A stretch of DNA of 64,000 nt from Lingula anatina (taxonomy: Eukaryota > Brachiopoda > Lingulata > Lingulida > Lingulidae): contig NW_019775968.1 in assembly GCF_001039355.2 (NCBI RefSeq), forward strand, positions 374,779 to 438,778, read 5' to 3'. The number at the start of each line of letters is the position of its first letter. The first letter of the stretch is position 1. Positions 44,444 through 57,800 of the stretch are shown here, piece after piece. The notes below the pieces were generated by a model, which had not been told where the DNA came from, ran no database searches, and saw nothing but the letters and a program-made list of their open reading frames with translations. Both the position numbers and the translations under genes were made by a program.

Positions 44444-45840
44444 GTAAGTAGAGCTCTCTCTAGACTATCATTATCAAATGTACTCAAATGCTATACTATA
44501 TAATATGGCCAAAGAAAATATATAATTTTATTTTGGATTAACAAATGGTTTAGTTCAAAATTTTTATTAGNGTGATGATGATGAGCTGTTGGAGGAGGCG
44601 TGTGAAATTGCACGTGTCAGGCGGGAAAGACTATTTCGAGAACGATGCAAGAAAGCATTACATAAACGAGCTCAGAAAATAACCCACAAGGCTAAAATCA
44701 CCAAACAGCGAGCTCAAAAGAAACAAAACTTGAAAAATATCAATGGTATCAAAAAGAGCAAAAATACAGATGGCAGCAAAGAAAATGCCAGCTCCAAAAA
44801 GATAACTGTGCAAAAGGAAAAAGATGAAAGCAAAACTACGAAAAAGAGCCCTACTTCTCTTCCTTCAAGGAAACAGAAAAAGAACAATAGAAAAACAACC
44901 AAGAAGGAATCTGGTGCTAGTGCTCATCGTTCAGAGGATTTGAAGAAGCCCTTAAATTCAGTGAGTGGGTTTGCCCTACCCCCATACTGGGTGGGTTGGG
45001 GGTGGGATGAAGCTAGTAGTACTAGTGCTTAGTAGTTGACTGTTTCATACTCTGTATGGGGAAGTATAATGTCACTTTATTAACTTCATCATTTAACTGA
45101 GCAATTTGTTACTCTTTTTTTTCACATTAAAACCTTTTTTCTTTGGAGTCATTAAATTATTACATGGTGTGAATTAACTTTAAAATTTATCTGTTAGATT
45201 TGCATTGTCTCACACATTCATCTTTTTGGCAATGATCTCAATTTTTTTTTGGGTTGTAAGAATATATATCTTCCATTAACACCCCATACAGGGCCATAGA
45301 AGCTCTTTTATTTTGTGTTTATCTCAAACTTAACGCTTATTAGCAAGCATATGGTGTTGACTGCTTCATTGATTATTGACAGACTGAAAACTAGCATTTT
45401 TTCTGAAAGAGAAGAAACAAATGAGAAACATAGAAGGACATATTGGACAAGCATAGAAGATAAGTATTTAAAAGAAGAAGTGAAAAGGGGGTTATTAAAA
45501 AGACAAATTACCATGAGGAAAAAGCAATAAGTAATCAAAAATGAAGGAATTATCTTGTTATTTAAGGAGAAGCGCAGCCTTAGTGAGTCTGATGTAATGG
45601 TCAGTAGTAAACTGGCCAGAGAAACAGACCAGGAGGTGCTGCCCCCTGTCCAGTCCAGCGTGGACAGTGGAAGTGTGCGGACAGAAGTTTATGATTGCTC
45701 ACATATATTGCCAGGCCGAGTACAGAGGACACAGAGGTGAGATCGTAGATAGAGAATATTGGAGAGCTATTAACATGCTTCTTGGCATGGTCATATGTGT
45801 GCTTATATTCAGATTTTATTGTGTTTGTGAGCGTGCATGC

Positions 45841-45895
<55 letters not shown>

Positions 45896-48800
45896 AAATT
45901 TTAGAATTGAAATTTTACCATGCCCTCATTTTCCATTGCAAAGTTTATGCAAGTAGATATTTATCTCATTATTCTAGAGAATGCACTTTGGATAGAGGGT
46001 ATTAAACCCGTTTCATTATTCTTGCAAGATCAGCATTATTAGGTCAAACATTAGAAATTTGGCTGGTACTGAATGAATGCTTGCCTGCTACCGGTTAATA
46101 TTGAAAATTTTCGGTGTTTTCTAGTAGTGATTACCTAGAAGACATCCTCAGCCCAGATGAAGGTAGTTGTAATAGCTCCAGAATGAGCACCAAATCAGAT
46201 AAAAACATGGCAGACTTTGATGGTGAAGAGATGATGAGTGAAGAAGAGCTGGCACACATCAATGCCGCAGCTTCCATCAACAGCCACCAGCTCCAGCAAC
46301 ATTTGGCCAGCATGGCTGCAATATATCCTGGCCATTTACAGCATAGTGAGTATACATGGCTGCTATATATCCTGGCCATTTAAAGCATAGTAAGTCTACA
46401 TGGCTGCAATATATCCTGGCCACTTACAGCATAGTGAGTATACATGGCTGCTATATATCCTGGCCATTTACAGCATAGTCAGTATACAGGAGAGTGGGAG
46501 TGAAAGGAGTAAGATACTACATATCAGCAGCATAGCATGTAAAAAAAAAAAGGGGTAAAGGGACATGGGAAGAGAAAATGTAAACTATAATACTGTTTTT
46601 AGCCAAATTTGGCAAAAAAAAAAAAAAAAAAAACTACATCGTTAAGAGTTTTGTCCAAAAGTGGCTCAAGACACTTTATGTAAACTTATAAAAGAGACTT
46701 TTTGTGATATTTATTTCTTCATCATCATAGATGTAATTCCTCAAAGAGAAGGCATCCATGGGCCAGAAGACAGAGCTCGCCTTTGTAACAGCTTCTCGTT
46801 GGAGGACGTGTGTGAACCTGGAAATACTTTGTTATGGGATCTTGTGCAAGATGAGGATGTGGTAAGTAATAAATTAATCTTAATCATTTTATTGTGAAAC
46901 TTTGTGCAAAGATGTGGTGAATAAGAGTTGCATTTTAAAGTTAGTATGCTGGTGAGGTTATGTATAATATTTGAGATATTATACAAGGGAATTTTCAATT
47001 TTTATACATTTTTACAATATTTTTGTTTTTTCTATAAAGAATTTATATGCTTGGAATGATCTTTTGATATGTTCAACCAGGCTTTTGGGATGCCCAGAAG
47101 AGATGTGTATGCCTCTCTGATCTCATACCATATTGTATTGATTTTTGTGTACAATCTTTTTAGCATTTGTTACCTGAGGGTCTGGCCTTGGAGGCAGAGA
47201 AAGCCCTGTGTACACTGGTGTGCTTTGCCACAGACAGGAGAATTAGAATGAAGTTCATTGAAGCCTGCATCAATAATGTGGCAAGACACAGGTGAGATAG
47301 AGATAATTGTGGTCAGAAGTGGGATTTAGAAGAAGTAAACATTGACAGACACTTTCTCTTTAAAGTACTGCCATAATGCTATTATTAAAGGAGAAAAAGA
47401 AAAAAGTTTTCTAAGATTATAAATTTATTCTGTAATTTTTGAAGAGTGCTCACTTTTGGTTGTAAAACATTGACTTGCATGCTCTCCATGATATATATAT
47501 GGTAAGCACAAATATTGATAGTTGTAAAAGATTTCTACGCATAGCACATATGTTTGTCTTGCACTTAACTTAAAAAAGCACCGGTTTCAATATAGTTTTA
47601 AGAATTTAAATTAAAATTGAAAAAAAAAAATCGAGACTTTAGTAAATTAATATATTTATCTATATTACAGATCAGTTGTTGTCTCCTTGCGACTGTTGCC
47701 AAAGATTTTTGCATCATTCCAGCAATATAGGAGTGGTATAGACACACACTCTGTTGCAATGTAAGTAGAGAAAGGCATAAAAAAAGTTTCATATTTTAAA
47801 GTTTTTAACACAATTTAAAGGAATTGACCAACTGGATTTGGCATGTGTTATGTTTTATGCCAATATTGCCAAAATTAGATAAGTTGTTTATTGATTTTTT
47901 CTCATGGCTTTATTTGACATCTGAATTAGTGTTGCTCAACTAAGATAAAATGTACTTGGTTTTTAGGTGGGCTGAAAGAGAACTTCATATGATGAAGCAT
48001 TTCTTTAGTAATTTGATGTACATAACCAACCGTGCCAAGAAAGGAAACTTGCCCTCAAATGCTATGTAAGATTTATGTAATGATTTCTCAATACATTTCT
48101 TAATGTTAAGTTTGAATGATTCATATAAATAGAAACATACAACTGTCTGTTGAAAAGATCAAACAAATTTGTCAAATTTAAACGTAGAAATAAAGAGATT
48201 TTTTTCACAAAGATCCAGGATTTTAAGAAACTAAGTCTTATGTCTTTATTTGGCAAAAGTGAAATGCTAAGCATGATTAAATTGAATTTAACTTGAACAT
48301 TTAATGGATTCTTCCCCAGGTACTGCTACAGAGAGGAAATTCAGGTGCGCCTGCAATTTCTCACCTGTGTGTTTTCTACAATGGGAACACCAGAGTCCTT
48401 CAGTAAGTTTTTTTTAAGGGGTAGTATAACCATTTGATTTTTTTTCACCAAGATTTGTCATTTATGTGATGAATGCTAGTTCTTTTTAGGCTCAAAATTG
48501 TTGAAATTTAAATTAAGTTAAAAGTTAAGAACAAGGTAAATATTAGGGCATTTTAGTTAATGCAGAAGCATAAAAGTTTCTTATTCATTTATTCATTCAA
48601 GTATTTACTTGCTGATGTACATTTTTTGTCACCCGAAATAAAGACAATAAATCATGGAATCGTGATTAAAAGAAGGAGATTGATAAGTAAATAATAATAT
48701 TAATAAGTAACTAATAATTATTCATTGCATAACAAATGAAAAAATTATCTGAAGGTAACTGTATATGATTAATTATTTAGTTCAGTGAATCAGTTTTTTA

Positions 48801-51800
48801 ATATTTGACTAAATAATTATATAGGTATACCTTTATGTTAAATTGGTAAAATTTTCATAACCTTGTTATGGCATTAAAACAAAGAACTGTTTTAATAAAA
48901 AGTGTGCTCAACTAACATGGTTCCTTTTCTATATTTTTTTCTCAGGACTGAACCTAGAGCAGGTGGATGTGTTGTGGAGTTGCCTGGTGTCTGATCAAAC
49001 AATGAACCTGAACTTTGACCTCCAGGTGGCTGACGAGTGTCTAAACTGGTTTCTCAATCAAGCCAAGAGCAAGGACCACCATGCCTTAGGCTGGGACACA
49101 CTCAAACATATCTTTATGGAAAAGGTAATTGCAAATCTATCTAATGAACACACTGTTTTAGGTTTATGCACTTAAAAATTTAACATTTCTCTCTTTCTCT
49201 CTGTCCTCCCTCTCTCTCTCCCTCTCTCTCAATAGTAAACACATTTTTAATTATGTGGATGTCATCTCCATTTAGATGCCTCTTTTGGAACCAGAGCACA
49301 TGAGTATGACTGGCCTCAGTCTGTTCCAACAGCTGTGCCATTTGGCAAGAATTGCCAATGCTTCTCTGGACCAACCACTCTCAGAGGATGAAGTGAGTTC
49401 ATTGACAGTTTTATGTGATTGGTTTGAATTATTCTGACATTGACCTTCAGTATTTCATGGTAGCACTTCAGACGAGTTTTGTCCATTTGCTACATTTGAT
49501 TAATATTTGTTTACAGAATCTCCTCAGTTTTAATACAGTCGTTCTTATAAACAGTATTTTATTTTGAATGCCAATGTGATAATTTGTGAAAGATGTTTAC
49601 TGATAAACTTTATCCTCTAGAACTTATTAATTTGTTGCAAATGGAGACAGTTTTGTAAATGCTTTATAATCTTGTTGAGTGATATTTTTCTAATGTACCC
49701 TGTGTTTAGATCTGTGGCATGGACCAGCTGTGGGGTATAGCTCTAAGAGCACAGAACACTGATGTCAGCCTGGCAGCCATACAGCATCTCAACACTTACT
49801 ATATCAACTGTGAGTAGTGCCAGCACCACAGGGTGACCCAAAATAAATACTACATCTATTTAAATAAACAAAATCTGCATTTCACAGGATGGGTTGTTCA
49901 TATTTAGCTTAAATGACCAACACATGCATCAATTTTGAGTCAAGTTAAAGATCTCTTTCAGATTTATTTGTTCGGATGTGCTCCTAACATGGTCTGTAGC
50001 ATTCTTTTGTGGTTTATGTATATTTTAGATGACATTGAAGCACTTTATTTTAGAATACGTGTATTTATTTCAGATGGGAATGAAACACTGGAAAAGGAGG
50101 AAGAATTCATCAGTCGATGCATGGAGAGACTTGTCAGTGCATCTCACAGGCTAAAAGAGGTGGGTATTTTTCACATTACGATAAGAGATCAGTGAGTCAT
50201 TCTCAAACAACATATCAAAAATGTTTAACTGCATCATCAGCATTGGAGTAATTTTGACAATTTGACAATACCTGTAGTGACATTTTCATGGGAAGAATAG
50301 ATCAGTGCCCTGTTTAATACATTAAGAACTTCAAAGGTGTGTCATTGAGCCTCTAGTTTCTTTAGAATTGTAAAAAATACATTGACAAAATTTCCAGACC
50401 CCCATCTTACTTCTGTATTAATAATTATTTTGAATACAACCATTGCGTCTTTTATTCTTTAAAAAACCACTCAGATTACTAACTTGTAATTTATTTCTCC
50501 AGAGCCCTGAATCAGGGTTGCTCATCATTCATCGAGGTCTCATCTTGCTGAAGAACCACATTGATGGGTTCCGGCGCCGCTATGCGTACCACTTGCGTAA
50601 CTGGCAGCTGGAGAGCCAAGGTATTCACAGCCACCAGAAGAGTCTTCATGACAGGAGCTCGGCTCCCATCAGAATTGTCCTGCAACCAGCTGGAATGCCT
50701 GAGAAGGTTGGTTTTGGTTTGAATTTTATGCTTTTGATATGAAGGGAATTAAAAGTGATAGGTTTTGTTCATAGTTACTTCTTATCAGTGGGCTGAACTG
50801 ATATAATGAAGGGGTATTGATACTTCTGTGTAAAAATATATATACCTAATGTGATGAGGAACTAGTTGACATACAAACGGATGAACAAATGGATATGTTC
50901 AATACTTTTTGTTTTTGTGTGGTTCATGTAATTTCAAAATTAAGGTAGATAGTGATTTGAGGAAATCCTATTTCAGATGACATTGGAAATGCTATCCAGT
51001 GACTTGATAGCTGAGTTGAGGGCAGAGGTCACTAAGTGCTGGGAGACACTGCAGAAACAACAGTCTAGTCAGAAGTTCAAACAACAAGGTCAAGGTCAAG
51101 CACAGGGCTCAGTGCTGACCCCTATACTTGGTGCTATGCTAGGTGATGGACCAATCAGAATGTTGACTTTGGGCCAGGAACTAACTGTAGATTTAGATGA
51201 GAAGACACTAGCAGAGATGCAGATCAAAGACATGCAGGTTAGAATTAAATCCTTCAGGAGATACCATGAACAATTATAACAGGATGTCTGTAAATTAAAG
51301 ATTATCATCTATTGTCACAATTGATGAAATATTTAAATCTTGGTGAGGTATAGCTTCAGTTTTGTGTAGAAAGTGAAAAGTTTTAACTTATGACAATTGT
51401 AAGTAGACCACACTGATGGATTTCTATCAGAATTGACGAAATAGTTTTCACTGAACCTCTGTGATCTGTCATTTACAAAAAAATCTTTCATAATCCCTTT
51501 TGCAGTAAATATGAATGCCTGTGTTCTGGTCTCTAATATGTCATTGACAGAGGCTAACATTTTGTCCTTTTAGGTTGTGTTTGTTTCTGTTGGGGCAAGT
51601 CATCGTCCACCCAGGAAGCAAGATGGTAGCTCGCCAGCTTCCTTCCTTCCTCCACCACCAAAAGAGCGCCTGCCAATGATGTTATTGCTCCAAGATCCCC
51701 ACTTTGAAAATCTCTTTGATTTGTTGCAACAGCTCAGTAATTTAAAGTGCCAAAATAAAGATATGGTGAGAGAAGTTCATTGTTTAAACAAGTTTGTGTT

Positions 51801-54800
51801 TGGCGTTATCACTTAAGTTAATTGAGTAATTAATTAATTGATAATATTTGTTATGCTTTTTTTTTATATATAATTCATAAACTTAGCAACAAAGTCGTTT
51901 TAATTTATTTGTTCTTTTAATTAATTTGATGTTATATTATGTTATATATAATATAACATAATGTGTGACTGCATATTAAAATAACATTTGAGGAGTTAAG
52001 CCCTTGTAAAGCATACAGTCTTTTGTGCTTGCTGAAAGTACAATGAATATTGTTTACATGGAATTGGTCACTCCAGGATTCACAAGAGAAGTATAGCCTC
52101 CAAACCAAGGCTAAAGTCCAGTCCAGGAAGGTCTGGGAGCTGCTCATGTTACTGCCCACTAACCACAAGATGTTGCATGGATTCAAGAGTGTGATGAATG
52201 CAGATGTGAGTTGAAAGGAATTATTTATCTGTATTTCACTTCTCATTTATTTGCAGGTTTTGTTGTTAACTATTATTACACTTATAACAATTAATATAAA
52301 TGCCTATATTAATGGAATGTTTCTCAAACTCTTGAGGTGTAGTGCACATATATTGAAAATTTTGATTGAAAAACTTCTACCTCTATGTGCTGCCTCGGCA
52401 CCAAGAAATATGTCCCTGATTCTTTTATATTATTATTTTTTGTCTTTTTTTTATCATTCAAAGACTTCTTCATTTTCTAACCAGGAATCCAGCCAAAGCA
52501 GTATTAACTGGAGTGAGTTGTTGGATGCCCACCACCCTCAGAAACTCATGTATTCCCTTCAGATAGTGGAGGGTTTGTCCAAAGTTCCTAGATATAGGAG
52601 GAAGTCAATTGTAAGTACTCTCAGGACAGGCTAACATTAAAGTAGGAAAGTTACTGTTCCATAATGTAGTTAACTTTTACAACATTTGTTTGGATGACAC
52701 AATTGACATGTTGTAAATACCTCCATAGTTTACTTCGATATTTAACTAATATTCATTCAAAATTGCTCAATTTGCTGTGTTTCATAGAAATGTGTAATGC
52801 TGTTGTTTCACTCATTATATAGGTAATATTGTCATAGTCCTTCTTAATTGTTTCCCAAGATGTTTCTTTTGTATGGTATAAGTTATATTTTTGAAATAAT
52901 ACATACGTGATGTTGTTTCACACAAGATACAGTGTAACCACCTGATGTATTCATCCTAATAGTTTGAACCCATCTTTCAGTTAAGTTCCTATTCTGGAGC
53001 TGGAGACTCCCACCTCACTAGCACAGACTCAGATTTATCTGTAGATTTAGGTGATTTACCAGAAGAGATTTGGAGTAAACAGGTACCAGTAGTTATATAT
53101 TTATATCATTATTTTGATTAGAGTATATGTCTTAATTATCACTACCAAATAGCATCTTCTTTATATTCAAATAAATTGAGTGATATATCTTTAGTTTTCT
53201 TTAGAGGTTGCATGATAACAGATTTGTTACATACAAAAATTTATGTGAAATTATATGAGTTGAAATACAATGTACAGATCTTGTATTACTTAACTCAAAT
53301 GTTTCCAAAATAGGATAAACTGAAATCAATTTTTTCATACAAGCAGGATTTTTTTCACCCTGTGAAGTACTTATGTTCAACAGCATAGAGTGTTATCATC
53401 TACAATTCACAGTGTTATTCTACATTTGCAGTTTATCTCCTGTGGTGGTCTGAAGCATCTATTCAGCATATTTCTGTCAAGCAGCCTACAGATTAAAGAC
53501 CAGGAAGATTGGAATGAGGTAGGCAAGGATGAAAATGTAGACAGAGATGGCTTTTTTTCAAAAACTATTTTGATTTTGTATGAAAAAGAAAAAAAATTAC
53601 ACATGGCAATGCTCATCTGTTTTCCTAAGGAATTTGAAAACTTTTTTCCTGCAACTTGGTATAATTAAGAATGAAAATAGGAAATATCAAATTAGACCTT
53701 GCTTAAATATTCATATTATTTTGCAGTGGAATCAGGAATGCTTGGCATATCTCTTAAGATTGGTCAGCCAGTTTGCTATCAACCAATCAGATGCTAGTTC
53801 TGATGAAGTATTTGATGGCTATGAAACGCCAAGGAAGAGAGCCAAGAGACATAAGGGACAGGAAAACATTGTCATTCCAAAATTGAATCATGTACGTACA
53901 GTTGAATTGCACTGAATCTTATGAAATGTAATTTTGTTAAGTGTGCTTTGTATGCTAATGGGATGCTGGTCCTGAAAATAATTATGATAAACTAAACTGA
54001 CTGCATTGATGATTTTACAGCAAACACTTGTTGCAAACCCCTATTTAGTACAGGTTTATTATTTTAATTTTTTTTTTTAATTTCTATTATTTTAATCAAT
54101 GCCAATATTTCAATATCTTGGTTCAGTGGAGCATATTAGATTATATCCAGGTGCTAACTGAATTCTAATCAGGCTAAAATAAATTTAAAATACTGCACAT
54201 TTTTGAACTAAACTTTTGATCAATTTTTTATTATTAATTCTCTATTTTGCTGAAATCATTTAGATATTTGGTTATGAAATTCTATTTCACCGACACAAAG
54301 TCTTAAATAGGGTGTTGATGTGCATCTTAAATTTCAGACCACACTGTCCATGATGGAGGTGGACCATGTGATCAAGATCCTGATGACCATCCTCTATGAT
54401 GCTGCAGTGCCCAGTGAATCCAAGCAGTTCCAGGCAGGCTCATGGGGGAGGGCAGAAGGTAAAGTTTCTGGGAATATTGATATTTTTGCGGTGCAGTAGA
54501 AAATTCATGTGGTGTACAGGACATAGGTTTGTTAATAATATGATGACTTTTTAGGGGAGGGGGAGTTGTATGCAATTGAATTGTGCAAAAATCTTTTTAA
54601 ACATTTTTTACTTAATTTATTATAGTTGTAAAATTCAGAAGAATCCCTTGTAAGTGCTTTGTATGCAATGTGTTGTGCATCAATCGTCGCTCAATGATTA
54701 TTTCAATGTTGACGTGGTTTGTGAAATTCCAGTGATACACTACTCCCTGTCCTTCCTGGTCTCTTGGGCCTTCAGCTGCCCTGATGTGCAGCCAGCACTG

Positions 54801-57800
54801 TGTGGAAATGACATGTTTCAAAACTGGCTGAAGAGACTCACTCTGGAAGCACCAGAGGTAAAATAAAATCATTTTACAATTTTACTTCATTTTATTTTAT
54901 TCATTTCATATTTCATTAGCTTTTTTATACAGATCTGTTTAAGAACATAAGAATAGGTGAATGGTAATTTTTGAGACAACATGTGCTGTTAGGTACCGGA
55001 CAGTCTCTTCAGATAAAGTCCAGTGTGAAACTAAACCTACCATCAAATGATGTAGTTAGTATAATTTAGTATAATTTATAATTTAGTATAAATAAACTTT
55101 AAAATTAAGTTGTGTCCATATTACCTTTTTATTACAGCCAGGAGATGTGTCCATGTGACATGGTCTGAAATTGAATAAAATTATATAAGGTCATCCATTT
55201 TTTTCCTTCAGCCAATAGTTCGCCAGGAGGCCTGTAGGGGGCTGTACAGGTTGTGTCTGGGTCAGACTGTAGATGGCGTTACTGGGTACAGCTTCCTCAT
55301 GCCAGTGCTGGCATCTCTCCTCCGCTTCCTTCCCGAGGCTGAGATGATGAAGCCTGCCCGGAAAGAGGTAGGTTCTCTATATATATTTCTTAATTATTAT
55401 TTATCAGAGAAAGTCTGTTGAAATAAAATTGTAAGATTATATAGACTTATCCCCAGAAGTATAATTTGATAGTGGCAATTGTTTTTACAAAAGTTTTATT
55501 CAAAAGTTTGAATCTGTATAATACATATATTTCAAATGTACAGACCCAAGGAATCGGACTAATGTGTTTGATACAAAGTTGTGATATATCTTGCCATTAT
55601 TTCCCTGCAGCATGCAGAACACCCTAAGGATAAGGAGCCATATGGTCCTGGTTGCCGAGACTATTTCTGGCTAACATGTCGTCTGGTAGAGAGCATGTCC
55701 AAAGAGGACGCTGCTAAGGCAGGAGAGCAGGTAGAACTGAGCACTTAGAGAAAATGATATTGAATTTTTAAACATAAATGATAATATAGCTTTACATATA
55801 CTGGTTCATATATTTATAAAAATGTAATTTTTGTATTTTTGGCTGAGTACAGTATTCAGTTTTTGAAAGTGTTTCTAGGCTGAAAACTTAAACAAAGGAC
55901 TTCACATTTCTTTTAATATAGGACTGTTATGTGGACTTGAACTCCCTGTTGGGGTATATCTCAGAGGCTCTGAAGAAGAGAGAGTACCATGAAACCAGAC
56001 ATAACTCCATAGAGGATGATGGACTGATAGGGCTGCTCAACCTGGCCACTGCCATTTGTAAACATAACCCTGCATTTAAGTCTACTCAGAAAGGACAGGT
56101 AACACAGAAACAGTTATATAATGTTTATAGATTACCTACGATAAAGGTAATAAATAACAGCAAAATAAATTGTTAGGTCCCAATATCTGAGAACTATATG
56201 GAACTAAATCATGTGACTTTTTAAAAAATTATGATGGCTCTCTTCACTGTCAGTGTAGTGTAAGACTGATGACTTTTTATCCAAACATATCCGTGTTTCT
56301 TTCATCATTTCCCAAGATTGGTAAGAATTAAACCTTGATCCTGTCACTCCTCATCAACCCAATTCATTATAAACTGCCTATAGTCACCAGTAGTACATAT
56401 ATCTTATGTTCATCTGTTCTGTTTCAGGAGTTTCTGTACAATGTATTCTGGAACCTGTTTTCCCTTCCTAACACTGGTCAGCGGTACTTCCCCAAGTGTA
56501 AAACCCAGGCCTCCAGGTCTGCCGTCTTTGATTTCATGGTGGAACTGGTGAAAGGAAACCTGGACAATTATACCTTTCTACATGAGATGATTATGAAACA
56601 ACACACAAAAGGTTAGGATATTTATTGATTTGATGTTCTTGAATTGTATTTTGAACATGTTTTAATGATTTTTTTAAGTTATGTGATTATTTAAGTTTCT
56701 AGCAGAAGAGCACAATTTTTGAATATGTACAGTTTGTGCAGTCGATTGTGATCACTTCAAAATGGTGGTTCTCATTGCTTAATTGATGGTGATTTGACTT
56801 CTTATACAATGTAATACAGATGCTCATGCTCCCTATCCCTGGGATTACTGGCCACATGAGGATGAGCGGTCACTGTCTGGCTATGTAGGGCTGACCAATC
56901 TTGGGGCCACCTGTTATATGGCCACCTGTATGCAGCACTTGTTTATGATTCCACAGGCAAGGCAGTCTGTCTTGGAGGCAAAGGTAAGGAGGACACTGCC
57001 ACCTGGTGTGAGTTAGAAATTTTGTGTGTGTTGATAATCATATTACAACATGTCTATTTGAAGGTTTTAACAGTATGCTGACAGATCAATAAGAAAGTTA
57101 TTACCAAGAAAGCTAGTTATGTGTGATCACATGAAAAATTTTAATTGCTACATTTATATGTTGGTTTGAGGATACAGATAATACAAAAAAATTAGAATCC
57201 ATTATTTGCTTTGAGATTTGCTAATTAAGGTTATGTATTAGTTATGCTTTGAGATGAAAGTATATTTCTGACAAATATCTCTTTAGCTTATAATCTATAC
57301 ATTTCCAGTGTACCCATGACAACACATATGAGGGCACCTTGATTGAACTACAGAAGATGTTTGCTTACCTCATGGTTAGGATGCTGGTTTAAAGTTTATA
57401 TCAATATCTCAAATATTCCGTGAATGTAAACAAAATGTATTTCTGTAATTATGATATAATATTGTATTGTATCAAACAGTAAGATGTGTGATCAGCATGG
57501 TGTTTAAGGGGTGCTGCTATTATCTTTATAATCCTCTCTGGTATTTGGTCATCAAATCGATATTTAAAAAAAACACAAACTATTTTATTTTCAACCAAAT
57601 TGTGAATACAGAAAGATCTTGTATTTCGTTTTGTTTCTAGGAAAGTGAGAGGAAGGCCTACAATCCCAGAAGTTTCTGTAAAGTCTACACCATGGATAAA
57701 CAACCTCTGAATACAGGAGAGCAGAAAGACATGACAGAGTTCTTCACAGATCTCATCAGTAAACTGGAGGAGATGTCTCCAGAGTTGGTGAGTGGGCTGT

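Larger units (their letters stand above)
45567..56611 (+). other. USP34: USP34 exons 7-31, region before the catalytic domain
   Basis: Exons: 45567-45736, 46125-46345, 46731-46861, 47164-47291, 47671-47760, 47967-48065, 48320-48402, 48946-49124, 49276-49392, 49710-49809, 50074-50159, 50503-50706, 50977-51237, 51574-51765, 52077-52205, 52485-52610, 52981-53082, 53432-53518, 53727-53891, 54338-54458, 54733-54857, 55212-55367, 55611-55730, 55922-56098, 56428-56611. The sequence follows human USP34 throughout (CEPGNTLLWDLVQDED, HALGWDTLKHIF, LMLLPTNHKM, EDDGLIGLLNLAT). This part is mostly helical and serves as a scaffold. Exon 50977-51237 has a Gln/Gly-rich insert (QQGQGQAQG). Exon 53727-53891 has a basic KRAKRHKG patch that could be a nuclear signal, as in human. 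Confidence 0.9.

Noticed and set aside
44714-44902. Minus-strand hydrophobic ORF
   Set aside because: Antisense of the Lys-rich exon, with the same composition artefact.
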